A stretch of DNA of 64,000 nt from Nocardia sp. NBC_01327 (GTDB taxonomy: Bacteria; Actinomycetota; Actinomycetes; Mycobacteriales; Mycobacteriaceae). The stretch lies in NCBI RefSeq assembly GCF_035958815.1, contig NZ_CP108383.1:3348001-3412000 (forward strand), in the 5' to 3' direction. The notes beneath the pieces are model-generated. The model searched no databases. It worked only from the letters and a program-made list of their open reading frames with translations, and was not told the DNA's origin. This document shows, in pieces, positions 37,511 to 50,013 of the stretch. Position 1 is the first letter of the stretch; each line of letters begins with the position of its first letter. Position numbers and translations under genes: made by a program.

Positions 37511-38907
37511 AAAGGCTTGTACGGCCAGGGAAACCGAACCCGCCGCCATTGGCGGTGGATGTCGGTGCTCTGATCGAGCAGCCGCGCCGGCACGTGTGGT
37601 TGCAGCACCGCGACGGAGTGATCGTGCACGGCCCCACCGGCGCGGGCAAGACCTGGCGGGTCGCCTGGCAGCGCGTCATCGACGCACCCGGTTTCGTTCT
37701 GGCCACCACCACCAAAGCCGACCTGGTCGCCGCCACGCTCCTGGACCGAGCCGCTCGCGGCGCGGTGGCGGTGTTCGATCCCGAGCATCTGACTGGGTGG
37801 CCCGACGGCATCGCCTGGTCCATCCTGACCGGCTGCACCGACCCGGACACCGCGATCCGCCGTGCAGATGCTCTCGCGCGCGCCATGCCCTTGGAAGGCA
37901 CACGCAATGGTGCCTACTTCGAGCAGAAGGCTGCCACCATGCTGCGGTGCTGCCTGCACGCCGCGGCGCTGCGCGGGCTCTCGATTCGCGAAGTCCGCGT
38001 GTGGGTTTCAGCACGCACCAACCACACCCCCGTCGACATCCTCGCCGACACCCTGCCCGATTGGGCCAGCGAACTCGACCAAATCCTGTCCTCGGCAAGT
38101 GAATCGAGCGACGACGTCCTCGCTGCCGCCTCCCGGCTGCTCGAGCCCTTAGCGTCCCCGACCCTCCTAGCGGCGGTCGACGTACCGGCCGAACAGTCCT
38201 TCGACGTCGGCGAATTCGTGCTCTCGGGAGCGAACACCCTGTACCTCGTCTCCCGAGGCACCACGCGGTCGATGGCACCGTTCGTCGCGGCCCTCGCCGC
38301 TGAAGTGCACTACGTCGCTGACCGAGCTTCGCAGCTGTTGCCCGGCAAGCGGCTAGATCCGCCCGTGCGGCTGGTGCTGGACGAAATGAACAACGTCGCA
38401 CCGATTCCCGACCTGCCGCAGATCATGACCGACTCCGGCGGCAAAGGCATCACAGTGTGGGCCTTCGCCCACAACCAAGACCAGAACGAACTGCGATGGG
38501 GCGCCGAAGGCGGCAAAGTCCTCGCCCAATCCGCACCCGCCATGCTGATCCTGCCCGGCCTACGCGGCGTCGAGGAACTTTCCGCGCTCTCGCGGCTGAT
38601 CGGGGAACGCCGCCGCTGGGAAGCGAGCCTGCACGAAGGCTCGCGCAGTTACGCCCTGCACGACGACACCGTGCTGCGCACCGACGAAATCCGCGAACTG
38701 GGCACCGACCACGGCTTGCTGATCTACCGCAACGCCCCCGCCATGCTGCTACGCCTACCCAGCGTCTGGGAACGCCGCACGTGGCGGGAAGCCGTGACCG
38801 CCTCCACCCGCGCCTTCGACGACATCGTCGCCGGGCGCCGCCCACCCCCAGGGGATCACCAAATCAGCCCACCGCGCGAGAAGGAAGGAGGGGACTGTGA
38901 TGAATAG
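37507..38907 (+). CDS. VirD4/TraG-type coupling ATPase
   Basis: 466 residues. Walker A HGPTGAGKT at 41-49, Walker B VRLVLDEMNNV near 289, and the following DSGGKGITVWAFAHNQDQ typical of TraG/VirD4 coupling proteins, which bring the relaxase-DNA complex to the channel. There are no transmembrane helices of its own; the preceding gene may provide them. GTG start overlapping the upstream stop (GTGA). The last codons overlap the start of the DUF4913 gene by 8 bases. Confidence 0.85.
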   Translation: MKRLVRPGKPNPPPLAVDVGALIEQPRRHVWLQHRDGVIVHGPTGAGKTWRVAWQRVIDAPGFVLATTTKADLVAATLLDRAARGAVAVFDPEHLTGWPDGIAWSILTGCTDPDTAIRRADALARAMPLEGTRNGAYFEQKAATMLRCCLHAAALRGLSIREVRVWVSARTNHTPVDILADTLPDWASELDQILSSASESSDDVLAAASRLLEPLASPTLLAAVDVPAEQSFDVGEFVLSGANTLYLVSRGTTRSMAPFVAALAAEVHYVADRASQLLPGKRLDPPVRLVLDEMNNVAPIPDLPQIMTDSGGKGITVWAFAHNQDQNELRWGAEGGKVLAQSAPAMLILPGLRGVEELSALSRLIGERRRWEASLHEGSRSYALHDDTVLRTDEIRELGTDHGLLIYRNAPAMLLRLPSVWERRTWREAVTASTRAFDDIVAGRRPPPGDHQISPPREKEGGDCDE

Positions 38908-39391
38908 TCCACTGACACAACCAGGCCCGCAGCCGAGCAATCCGGCACCATCGACGCTGCAGCCGTGTCGCTATTGCTGGCGTGAGATCGATCAGCGCGA
39001 TGCCGCCCGGCTGTGGGCCGAACTTCTGGACTGGGTGGACTGGTTGCGCCAGCGCTACCAACTCGGCTCCCGCGTACCGGCCTGCTGGTACCGCCACGAG
39101 GTCGTCGTCGAAGAACTCACCGCCCTGATGGCGGCTCACACTGCCGCCTACTGGTGTGGCCCCGACAGCATCGAGTTGCCGCGCGAGGACATGACCGCCT
39201 GGCACACCCAGTGGCTGTGGCCGGCGATCGAACGCCTCACACGTATCAGCGACTTCTCCGCCTGCCGCCCCCACCACTGCCGCTACCAGAATCATCCACA
39301 GCCTCTACACGCGGGAGTCGACGAGTACCTCGCCGCCGAAATCGGCACTCACGCAACGCCACTCAGCATGGTTCCGGGTACGGAGGGGTAG
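38900..39391 (+). CDS. DUF4913-like protein
   Basis: 163 residues. Trp/His-rich core (ELLDWVDWLRQRYQ, VPACWYRHEVVVEELTALMAAH, WLWPAIERL) resembles DUF4913, a family found in actinobacterial plasmids and integrative elements near coupling-protein genes. Function unknown. GGAAGGAGGGG before the ATG at 38900, which is preferred over a GTG three bases upstream. Confidence 0.6.
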   Translation: MNSPLTQPGPQPSNPAPSTLQPCRYCWREIDQRDAARLWAELLDWVDWLRQRYQLGSRVPACWYRHEVVVEELTALMAAHTAAYWCGPDSIELPREDMTAWHTQWLWPAIERLTRISDFSACRPHHCRYQNHPQPLHAGVDEYLAAEIGTHATPLSMVPGTEG

Positions 39392-39394
39392 GGG

Positions 39395-40771
39395 ATGTAC
39401 GCGATCGACGATCAGATCATCGACCGGGCCCGCGTCGGCGACGACTACTTGCAGCCCTTGCTGGCGGCGGTGCACTGCAGCCCCCACCACCGTCCCCGAT
39501 GTTTGTGCAGCGCAAGCGAAACCGGTGGGGTCGATATGTACGTCGCCCGCATCAGTGGCCGATACGTGCTCAAACGCATGCCTGGCACCGGACCACATCA
39601 TGCCTCCGTATGCGCGTCCTACACCCAGCCGATGGAATTGACCGGCTTAGCGCCTCTGCTCGGCACCGCGATTCGTGAACAACCCAGCACTGGACTCACA
39701 CGCCTCGCGCTCGGATTCCCTATGGCCCGCAGCACAGGTCGCGCCGCGGCCCAGGCCGACACCGGTGGTATCGAGGCGCCGGGCGAGGTGGACGTCTCCA
39801 AGCTGTCGTTGCGTGCATTGCTTCACTTTCTCTGGGACGAAGCCGAATTCGTTCGCTGGGTGCCGGCGATGTCGGGCAGGCGCAGCTGGCCCGCGATCCG
39901 CCGATACGTACTCATGGCAGCGGAAACGAAAACGACCAAAACCCGGGATCTATCCGAACTGCTCTGGGTACCCGAACCGTTCACCGTCGCCGCGAAAGCC
40001 GACATCGCTGCCCGCCGCACCGCCGCGTTCGCCCGGCTGGTCGGTACCGGCAAGCACCGCAAGCTCATGCTCGCCCTCGGCGAAGTCAAGGACATCGCCC
40101 CTGCCCGTTTCGGACGGCACAAGCTGCTGATCAAACACGCCCCCGACTGTCCGTTCATGATCGAGCCCGACACTTTCACCCACCTGCGCCACGCCTTCGC
40201 TACCGAACTCGCACTGCGCCAGGCCCTTCCGGACTCCAAGCTGATCGTGCTGCTCACCTTCGGCGTCACAGCGGCCGGCGTGGCGGTCGCGGACCGCATC
40301 GCCCTGATGAACGTGAGCACTGACTGGATCCCGTTCGAATCGGTCTTCGAGCACACCATGATCACCGGACTGATCGGCCACGGCCGCCGATTCACCAAAT
40401 CCCTGCGCTACAACCAGCCCGCCACCAGCCCGCTCGCCTCGCTGGTACTCACCGACACCGACCCACCCACCGCCTGCTTCCTCGTCACAGCCACTACTAC
40501 AGGACCACCTCCGCAACCGGATCCGAATCTTCCTCTGAGGCAATGGATCTGGAACACCTCCGTTAACGCCATGCCCAGCATTCCACCGACCACGCGACAC
40601 ACCAGCAGAACTGACCTTGACCGGGCTCCGAGCCCACGCCACAACGCCGAGGAGGCACCCCACTCGACACCCACCAAGGAGGCACCGTCATGGCCGACAC
40701 ACCGCACACACCCGACGGACGATTCAATGAAGAACAGCTGCGCAACGACTTCCGCTTCTACCACTACATGA
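39395..40771 (+). CDS. DUF1173-family plasmid protein
   Basis: 458 residues. The N-terminus, with RCLCSASETGGVDMYVARI and YVLKRMPGTGPHHASVCASY, is the DUF1173 signature: two Cys motifs that probably bind a metal. The family is found on plasmids and integrative elements near transfer genes and has no known activity. The C-terminal 90 residues are Pro/Thr-rich and disordered, and the final 82 bases overlap the next gene in a different frame, so the tail is probably not under strong constraint. Confidence 0.65.
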   Translation: MYAIDDQIIDRARVGDDYLQPLLAAVHCSPHHRPRCLCSASETGGVDMYVARISGRYVLKRMPGTGPHHASVCASYTQPMELTGLAPLLGTAIREQPSTGLTRLALGFPMARSTGRAAAQADTGGIEAPGEVDVSKLSLRALLHFLWDEAEFVRWVPAMSGRRSWPAIRRYVLMAAETKTTKTRDLSELLWVPEPFTVAAKADIAARRTAAFARLVGTGKHRKLMLALGEVKDIAPARFGRHKLLIKHAPDCPFMIEPDTFTHLRHAFATELALRQALPDSKLIVLLTFGVTAAGVAVADRIALMNVSTDWIPFESVFEHTMITGLIGHGRRFTKSLRYNQPATSPLASLVLTDTDPPTACFLVTATTTGPPPQPDPNLPLRQWIWNTSVNAMPSIPPTTRHTSRTDLDRAPSPRHNAEEAPHSTPTKEAPSWPTHRTHPTDDSMKNSCATTSASTTT

Positions 40772-42279
40772 TCGGGTCGCTGAACTGGGCGATTGTCTCC
40801 GAAACCGAACTGCAGCAGATCACCGAGCAGATCGACGCCATCACCGACCGTTGGCGCGCCGCCCCAGCCCCCTGGAACAACCACTGGGACCACCTAGCCA
40901 CTGCAGCGCAACGCTGGGAGCAGAACCCAGAAAGCATGCAACAGATGCTCGACCAGATCGCGGGGGACTATACACGCACCGGCACCACCGATCTGGCCAA
41001 TCCTATCCAAGTCCGAAACTTGCTGATGGCAGGCGAACTGGCCGAATCGCGACGTACCGACATGGGCATCGGCAGCGACTCGGGCTCCCCAGACCATATC
41101 GATTTCGTCTACGGATATCTGACGAGCTATCGCGCCGCCGGTCACACGAGCTGGGCGTCGCTGCCGAGCTGGTCGGCTGCGCGCCGATGGCTTATCGACC
41201 GGGCAGCAGCGACGGCCCCCGAGAGCCGGGTGGACATCACCATCACCGGACCCGACCCGCACAGTGGCGCCGCAGCACGACCTCTTATGACCGGGACCGA
41301 CCTGACGGCAGGGGAGCTCGGTGACCAGCTACGCCATCTCGACCAATTGCTCGGTACCGCAGCGATTCCCGTCGACCCGTCCGCACAGTCCTGGCTCGAC
41401 GACGTGCGCTACGACGTGCTGTGTGACGCGTATCGAAACACCCTGATCGACCATGCCAACCCGTGGGCGGTAGGCCGCCGATTCGAGCATCACCTACGCG
41501 CGGATGACCTCTACACCGACATTGTCGACTTCACCGATCGAGCCGGGCTCTCTCGGACCGACCGTGGACCGGACATCGATGAGGAGCAGCCGGACACCGT
41601 CGGATCACGCCTGGACGAGATCCGGCAAGGCGTTCGACAGAGCGACATCGATTGGATGACCCCGCCGCGAACCAGCACCTGGCTCGACGAAGCCGCCGAC
41701 CAAGCCCAACAGCGCGTGGACGAGTTCACCCGAGGGGCCGGCAGATACAGGTACGGCAACCTCACACGCGCCGGCCACCTCATTCAGATCGGATTCGACG
41801 AGCACCAGTGGTACGCCCAGCGCATCCACACCGGCGAGGACGGCCGAACCACCGTCTACGACACCCCACCATCCCTCTATCGCTCCTGCGACGAATTAAT
41901 AGCCGCAGCAGCCACATTCGAGGCCACACCAGGCCAACAACCAGCGCCGTACGTCTCGCTCCCAGACAGTGTGGTCCGGGAGATGCGGGCCTTCGAGCGC
42001 GACCTGAGCTCACTCGAACACGACGTCGCCACCGTGCGGGGGCTCCGTGATGCCCTGCGCACCGGCAGGCCGCATACCCTCCACCGCAACCAGCCGTCCA
42101 CCGCACCTACGCCGCGACGAACCGGCAGCGCGATTAGTCGCGACGCCAACCGGATCACCCTGACTCAGACCCCCGGCAGCGAACGGCCCACGCCACCAGT
42201 ACAACCGGCGAAACAAGCTCGGGCTAAACGCCGACAGCCGCCGAAATCAGGCGGCCGACCACGCCGACGACGGCTTTGA
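40690..42279 (+). CDS. Hypothetical protein of the transfer module
   Basis: 529 residues, not recognised. Helical N-terminal half, then a region with HLIQIGFDEHQWYAQRIHTG and a very basic Pro/Arg-rich end (SGGRPRRRRL) suggesting nucleic-acid contact. AAGGAGG lies 7 bases before the ATG. It overlaps the DUF1173 gene by 82 bases. Its position at the end of the secretion genes is where a relaxase or accessory factor might be expected, but I see no relaxase His triad or Tyr motif. Confidence 0.5.
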   Translation: MADTPHTPDGRFNEEQLRNDFRFYHYMIGSLNWAIVSETELQQITEQIDAITDRWRAAPAPWNNHWDHLATAAQRWEQNPESMQQMLDQIAGDYTRTGTTDLANPIQVRNLLMAGELAESRRTDMGIGSDSGSPDHIDFVYGYLTSYRAAGHTSWASLPSWSAARRWLIDRAAATAPESRVDITITGPDPHSGAAARPLMTGTDLTAGELGDQLRHLDQLLGTAAIPVDPSAQSWLDDVRYDVLCDAYRNTLIDHANPWAVGRRFEHHLRADDLYTDIVDFTDRAGLSRTDRGPDIDEEQPDTVGSRLDEIRQGVRQSDIDWMTPPRTSTWLDEAADQAQQRVDEFTRGAGRYRYGNLTRAGHLIQIGFDEHQWYAQRIHTGEDGRTTVYDTPPSLYRSCDELIAAAATFEATPGQQPAPYVSLPDSVVREMRAFERDLSSLEHDVATVRGLRDALRTGRPHTLHRNQPSTAPTPRRTGSAISRDANRITLTQTPGSERPTPPVQPAKQARAKRRQPPKSGGRPRRRRL

Positions 42280-42295
42280 TCACGGGAGCGCCGCC

Positions 42296-43594
42296 ATGAG
42301 CACCTCGATCCCGTCCTCGGGCAACCCCACCGAAGCTGATGCCATCCGCACGATCCGCACCCTGGTCGCAGCCCAGGACCTCCGTGCCGCGAAAGCGCAA
42401 CTGCGCCAACTGCAAGCCGGCACCGATGATGCGACGTGGGCGATGATCGTCGAGATCGCCAACACCCTGCGATTCAAGACCCCCACCGTCGCGGTCACGA
42501 AACTGCGCAACCTCTGGCGCCACAACGAACAATTCCGGCCCCTCATCGAAGCGTGCGTGCCGAAATCCGGAGAACGCCAGTACATTCCCGAACCACCGCC
42601 CGCCAGGGCCGACAACGGACCGATCGTCCCACGAGCGAGCAAAGTCAGCCGGGACATCGACCCGGACAAACGCATTGCACCGAACAAGAGAAGCCGCACC
42701 TCCAACACGAAGATCATCGACGACTACGAGAAGGCCCTGACCCGAGATGAACGCGACGACCCAGGCGTGGCACGCGCGGAACTGATCGTTGACCGGCACG
42801 ACTACGACGTCGACGCCCTGATCCACGTGTCCACCACGCTGTGTGTGTCCTGTCGGCTGGAACGCGCTGCCATCGACCGGCACACCGAACGCGCCCAGGC
42901 CGGACGAGGCGACGACGGCCTGTGCGGCGAATGCCGCAGCCTCGGCCGCTCCGGGCTGCCCGAACTTCCACCAGGACATACCCTCACCGATCAGTTGCAC
43001 GGGCGCCTCGAATACCTGGCCGAACACTTCCCTACGGACGGACGTGGCATCTTCCGGCAGGAGTGGCGCTACGCCGACCGACATGCAAAGCCCATCATCA
43101 GCGCCTGGGTACAAAGCCACACCGACCCTGACCCGGCGCCAACACCCGCCCCGGCAGTTTCCGGCAGCTTCAACGACTGGTGCGACCATTGCGGCGAATT
43201 TCGCTACATGGCCGATCGCTACAACAGACTGTGTTTCGACTGCGACCCGCGCTCCAAGCAGTCAGGCTTCCAAGCTGGGGACATCGAAGCCCGGCACAGC
43301 CGCTACGCAAAGGAGATCAGCGGCGCAAGGCAAGAGTCCGGAGCGCGACGCTCGTCGGACGCAGCGCAAAATAGACCAGCCGCCGAAGAATCCCGCACGC
43401 AGGGACAAGCGTCGTCTTCAGCCGAACCCAACGGCGTAGCAGCAAAGCCGGATGCCGGCGTTCCGTCGCCCGATCGCCGGAAGAAGCTGGTCGAGAGCGC
43501 CCGCGAAAAGGCCAGAGCTACTGCGCAAGAGCGGCGACGGGCGATATCTCGTCTGCCAAAGGCAGCAGCTGTGCGGACGCGTCGTCAGCGCTAG
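42296..43594 (+). CDS. Hypothetical Cys-motif protein of the transfer module
   Basis: 432 residues. A helical N-terminus (TIRTLVAAQDLRAAKAQLRQ), then two zinc-finger-like pairs: CVSCRLERA with CGECRSLG near 185-220, and WCDHCGEFRY with CFDCDPRS near 300-325. The last 100 residues are basic and disordered. Probably a DNA- or RNA-binding accessory protein of the element. GGGAG precedes the ATG. No family recognised. Confidence 0.5.
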   Translation: MSTSIPSSGNPTEADAIRTIRTLVAAQDLRAAKAQLRQLQAGTDDATWAMIVEIANTLRFKTPTVAVTKLRNLWRHNEQFRPLIEACVPKSGERQYIPEPPPARADNGPIVPRASKVSRDIDPDKRIAPNKRSRTSNTKIIDDYEKALTRDERDDPGVARAELIVDRHDYDVDALIHVSTTLCVSCRLERAAIDRHTERAQAGRGDDGLCGECRSLGRSGLPELPPGHTLTDQLHGRLEYLAEHFPTDGRGIFRQEWRYADRHAKPIISAWVQSHTDPDPAPTPAPAVSGSFNDWCDHCGEFRYMADRYNRLCFDCDPRSKQSGFQAGDIEARHSRYAKEISGARQESGARRSSDAAQNRPAAEESRTQGQASSSAEPNGVAAKPDAGVPSPDRRKKLVESAREKARATAQERRRAISRLPKAAAVRTRRQR

Positions 43595-43952
43595 AACGCG
43601 ATCCCACGGCGTGCCGTGCGCATCCGCTGCGGTAACCGTCCATTTCGTCGTCGAAGATTTGCACGCGGACCCAGCAAATTGACGCAGTACGGCGAGTGGC
43701 CCCGTCTCGGCGGCGCCGGTTCTCTCTCGCGCGGAGCGGGCAACCTCGGGATGTAGACCGAGTCAGGCGGAAGAAGGGGTGTCACCGGTGCAGACGGCGA
43801 TCCGATCCGCCCCGGCACTGACCAGACGCGTTGGAACACCTCCGACTCGCAAACGTCCAGATTCGGGTACAGCAGCCGCCATCAGGGCACTAGCGACACG
43901 CTCGGGAATCGTTCACACCCACGAAGGGCGCGTGTGGTCACACCTGTCGACG
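43595..43952. other. 358-bp intergenic stretch
   Basis: No well-supported gene. A 79-codon plus-strand frame (43779-44018) starts at ATG without a clear ribosome site, is Arg/Thr/Ala-rich and overlaps the more convincing minus-strand gene at 43953. The stretch lies between the end of the transfer module and a group of minus-strand genes; no hairpin of terminator type was obvious. Confidence 0.4.
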
Positions 43953-44279
43953 TCACCGTACGACGACTACCCGGATGCGGCGGTCTCCACTGACCACCAT
44001 GTGCTGGCCAGCCGGTAGGTGCCTGCTGCTCGGCACGACGATCACATCCACGTCGGGCCCACCTGCAGCACGGGATAGTGCGGCTATGGTCTGCTCGTCG
44101 TCGGAGGAGGCGAGATAGGTTCCGCCCCAACGATATCCCTGCTCCTCAGCCCAGGCCCGGATCGGCCATCCGATCATCTCCGGTGTCGCTCCGGCCGGAA
44201 TCCGGTGACGGTTGATGTACCCCAACGCGGTCGGTGGCTTCGGCGGGGTCGGTTTCCGGTGCGGCAACATATCGGACAT
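43953..44279 (-). CDS. Small conserved-looking actinobacterial protein
   Basis: 108 residues. ALGYINRHRIPAGATPEMIGWPIRAWAEEQGYRWGG followed by AALSRAAGGPDVDVIVVPSSRHL recalls the resolvase-like alpha/beta fold of small actinobacterial proteins, without the catalytic Ser, so it would be a non-catalytic relative. The similarity is weak. Start ATG at 44279. No clear operon with its neighbours. Confidence 0.45.
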   Translation of the reverse strand: MSDMLPHRKPTPPKPPTALGYINRHRIPAGATPEMIGWPIRAWAEEQGYRWGGTYLASSDDEQTIAALSRAAGGPDVDVIVVPSSRHLPAGQHMVVSGDRRIRVVVVR

Positions 44280-44340
44280 CTCTCTGAGCTGAGCCGTGGA
44301 TGGATGGCTGAATTCAATTGCAGGTCAAGACATGTGGAGT

Positions 44341-44580
44341 TCAGGGTCTGGCGGTACCCGAGAATCGGACGGGTGGGCGAGGCGTGCGCAGTTCGCGGCC
44401 GGTCTGCTCGCCTTGGAGGTTTTCCTGTTTGATCCGGGCGGCAATGCGTTGCACTGTCAGAGACTCGGTGTTTCGTGTGTGGGGGCGAGCGGGGCTCTCG
44501 GTAGCGGTAAGCCAGAGCGTGAACCACACCGCCATTCCACCCGCAGCAAGACCGGTCAGAAATGGCAAGAACGCAGACAT
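44341..44580 (-). CDS. Small single-pass membrane protein
   Basis: 79 residues. FLPFLTGLAAGGMAVWFTLWL is one transmembrane helix starting right after the N-terminus; the rest is basic and cytosolic. GAGGAGGT lies 8 bases before the ATG at 44580, which decides the start over an upstream in-frame ATG. No family recognised. Confidence 0.5.
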   Translation of the reverse strand: MSAFLPFLTGLAAGGMAVWFTLWLTATESPARPHTRNTESLTVQRIAARIKQENLQGEQTGRELRTPRPPVRFSGTARP

Positions 44581-44724
44581 TTGGAATGACCTCCTCATCA
44601 ACGAGATTCATGATTGAACGACCGGTAGCTCCGGTCATTTGGCTATGGTCGAGTCACCATCTTTTTGACCTTCTGGATGCCGGATAGTGTTGCAGCACAA
44701 ACTATGTAACGAGTTTGATATGCG

Positions 44725-44916
44725 CTATGCCCACAGTCGGGAACAGGGAAGCGTCGGCATGTCCGGCGTCACCTTGTCATCGACGGTCACCGACACTGCG
44801 CCGACAGTTGCCAGCTCTGCGGCTACGTGGTCGATCTGTTCGGGGAGGCCCTGAAAATCCAGCGTCAGCGGACCGGATTCCACGTGCAGGTGCAGGAGTG
44901 GGTAAGGCGTACTCAT
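44725..44916 (-). CDS. Small hypothetical protein
   Basis: 63 residues. LLHLHVESGPLTLDFQG and VAAELATVGAVSVTVDD suggest a small alpha/beta fold. ATG at 44916 overlaps the stop of the 167-residue gene upstream (ATGA), and AAAGGA is about 9 bases upstream, so the two are translated together. No known family. Confidence 0.5.
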   Translation of the reverse strand: MSTPYPLLHLHVESGPLTLDFQGLPEQIDHVAAELATVGAVSVTVDDKVTPDMPTLPCSRLWA

Positions 44917-45416
44917 CGATTTGCCGATCCTTTGGAGACTTCGGCCTGCCTGCGGCAATCGCGACGGCGCACGCAATGCCGGATGACCTCGAGCACCGTG
45001 CCGGCACTAGGTCGGTGGCGGCTGTTCGGATTGACGATCCATTCGCGTTGAATCGAACTCGGCGCTGGCGATGGAAACGCGATCTCGCCACCGGGCCGGA
45101 CGACACTCACGTTCGAGCGCATCATCTCCGAATCCAGCGAAACCCCGATATCGTCTCGGGTTTCCCAGTCGACCAAGAACATCCATCGTCGGGCGCGCAC
45201 GTGCGCGACGATGGGCCCCCATGGAACGTTCCTCGTCCTCATTTCGGCCTTGACCAGCTCGCCCAGTTCTACTGGCATGGTGAAGCCAGCCAAGTCGGAG
45301 TCGGCCTTTGCGACGATGTGTCCGCCGGGCCTCACCGTCACGGGCAAACCGCATTGTTGGCGGTAGTAAGCGGATCTGGATTGCGGCGTATCTGCGGTTC
45401 CGGTCGGTCGGCTCAC
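44913..45416 (-). CDS. Hypothetical protein, weak Prim-Pol-like resemblance
   Basis: 167 residues from a GTG at 45416 with GAGGA just upstream; a longer frame begins at 45503. WMFLVDWETRDDIGVSLDSEMM and VVRPGGEIAFPSPAPSSIQREW recall small actinobacterial proteins related to the N-terminal fold of bifunctional primase-polymerases, but no catalytic motif is evident, so I give no function. Its stop overlaps the start of the 63-residue gene. Divergent from the XRE regulator gene; the roughly 165 bases between starts must hold both promoters. Confidence 0.45.
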   Translation of the reverse strand: MSRPTGTADTPQSRSAYYRQQCGLPVTVRPGGHIVAKADSDLAGFTMPVELGELVKAEMRTRNVPWGPIVAHVRARRWMFLVDWETRDDIGVSLDSEMMRSNVSVVRPGGEIAFPSPAPSSIQREWIVNPNSRHRPSAGTVLEVIRHCVRRRDCRRQAEVSKGSANR

Positions 45417-45583
45417 CGTTCCTCGATTCCCTTCGGAGGCGTCCGAAGCGATCTGATGTAGCGCCTTGTTGTATAAGTCACACGCTACGCCTGGTTGTAA
45501 CAACTAGGCAAGACGTGTGGCGGTACTGTTCGATACGCCGGTGTTGTACCGTGATGGCGCCTCATTCGCAGGAAGGGATCGAG

Positions 45584-46453
45584 ATGACACAGACGTCTCC
45601 CATGGTCGCGAACTGGGAGTTGATGCTTCGTATCCGCAGTCGGGCCGACGAGCGTGGAGTGAAGACCGGCGCGATAGCGAAGGCTCTGGATGTCAGCCAG
45701 CAGTACTGGTCCGCGCTCACGAGGGGGAGGGGCACCCTCAGCGAGGACAAACTGAAGACTTTGATGAGCTTGCTCGAGTTCGATGCCGACGAGCAGGCGG
45801 AGCTGCTGTCCCTGCGCGATATCGCGAAGGGGCGCAGCCCATACGCCGAATACTCGGCTCTGTTCAACGAGCAGCTCATGCGGTTCTACGGTCTCGAAGC
45901 CGGCGCCCAGAGCATCCGTAGCTTCGAGAGCGGCGTGATCCCAGGTCTCCTGCAGACCGAGGACTACATCCGTGTCCTGATGAAAGCCAGCGTGACCACA
46001 GGCCGACCGACCGAGGTCGAGCAGCGCGTCAGCGCGCGATTGCAGCGTCAGCGCCGCCTCGATGGTCCTGATCCCCTGGAGCTGTCACTGGTGATGGGCC
46101 AGGCAGCGCTGATGTACCAAGTCGGTGATGAAGACCTGCAGCGACAGCAACTCGAGCACGTAATCGGACTGGCCGAGCAGCATCCCGACACCCTCGACAT
46201 CCGTGTCATCCCTTACGAAGCCGGTGGGGCGATCGCAAGCTTGAACTCCGCGACCTTCCACTTGCTGGACTTCCGGAGTGCGCGGCTACCCACGGTGGGA
46301 TGGGTCGAATCGGCCGCCTACGGCGAAATCGCCGATGATCCCAAGCGAGTGACCGCCCTCGACTACCTGTACAACCAGATCCAGTCGATCGCGCTCGACC
46401 GGAAGCGGTCCCTCGATCTGATCGACCGCGTCGCACGGCAGAAGATAAGGTAA
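45584..46453 (+). CDS. XRE regulator with DUF5753 domain
   Basis: 289 residues. N-terminal HTH (VKTGAIAKALDVSQQYWSALTRGRG) and a C-terminal DUF5753 domain (ESGVIPGLLQTEDYIRVLM ... WVESAAYGEIADDP). This is the WhiJ/Scr1-type regulator found in many copies in Streptomyces and Nocardia, nearly always beside a DUF397 gene, as here. GGAAGGGATCGAG precedes the ATG at 45584. Such pairs control development or local gene sets and some behave like toxin-antitoxin modules; the target here may be adjacent genes. Confidence 0.88.
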   Translation: MTQTSPMVANWELMLRIRSRADERGVKTGAIAKALDVSQQYWSALTRGRGTLSEDKLKTLMSLLEFDADEQAELLSLRDIAKGRSPYAEYSALFNEQLMRFYGLEAGAQSIRSFESGVIPGLLQTEDYIRVLMKASVTTGRPTEVEQRVSARLQRQRRLDGPDPLELSLVMGQAALMYQVGDEDLQRQQLEHVIGLAEQHPDTLDIRVIPYEAGGAIASLNSATFHLLDFRSARLPTVGWVESAAYGEIADDPKRVTALDYLYNQIQSIALDRKRSLDLIDRVARQKIR

Positions 46454-46458
46454 ATACG

Positions 46459-46794
46459 GTGAGCGCCAAGTTCTTCAAGTCCACATACAGCGGTGGAGAC
46501 CAGACCTGTGTCGAGGTCGCTCATGCCCGCGACGGCGTATTCGTCCGTGACAGCAAGTACACCGGCCTCAGTGGCGAGCAGCCGGTCATTGCGGTTCCGG
46601 CCGCGCTGTGGCCTACACTGCTCGACCTGGTCCTCAGCAATGAACCAGGGATAGTGGGCGATGTGACGATCACACGTCACCCCGATGCCAGCGCTGTCAT
46701 TGCAGACCAGGCAGTTACGTTGGCGTACAACGCGGACGAATGGGATGCCTTCATAAAAGGTGTCGCGGACAGCGAATTCGACCGCCCTCAGTAG
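46459..46794 (+). CDS. DUF397 protein, partner of the XRE regulator
   Basis: 111 residues. FFKSTYSGGDQTCVEVAHA and VFVRDSKY are the DUF397 signature. GTG start 5 bases after the regulator stop, so one operon. In family terms the small DUF397 protein binds and modulates its XRE partner. It ends 132 bases from the convergent glycyl-tRNA synthetase gene. Confidence 0.88.
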   Translation: MSAKFFKSTYSGGDQTCVEVAHARDGVFVRDSKYTGLSGEQPVIAVPAALWPTLLDLVLSNEPGIVGDVTITRHPDASAVIADQAVTLAYNADEWDAFIKGVADSEFDRPQ

Positions 46795-46926
46795 CCTTGC
46801 GAGCTAGCTCGCCGATGTTCAAGGCGCGATCGCAGGACGCTGCCGAAACAAATCTCCCTTCTGCCCGACACCTGGTCGACGGTGCCGGGCGGTTGTAATG
46901 TGCTGTTTCACAAAGGCTCTCGCTGC

Positions 46927-50004
<3,078 letters not shown>

Positions 50005-50013
50005 CGCGCGATC

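Larger units (their letters stand above)
22179..43594 (+). mobile_element. Conjugative type IV secretion module
   Basis: Plus-strand run of genes, many joined by ATGA/GTGA overlaps, that includes cell-wall hydrolases, VirB2-, VirB8-, VirB6-like membrane proteins, an SCO6880-family protein, VirB4, VirD4 and the plasmid-associated families DUF4913 and DUF1173. Cutinase plus transglycosylase in a conjugation operon is a feature also known from Rhodococcus-type plasmids. The limits given are those of the recognisable operon; the element itself (plasmid or integrative element) may extend further. No relaxase, replication protein, oriT or att site was recognised. Confidence 0.75.

Noticed and set aside
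43779..44018. A 79-codon plus-strand frame
   Set aside because: No clear ribosome site and overlaps the more protein-like minus-strand gene at 43953; kept only as a note.
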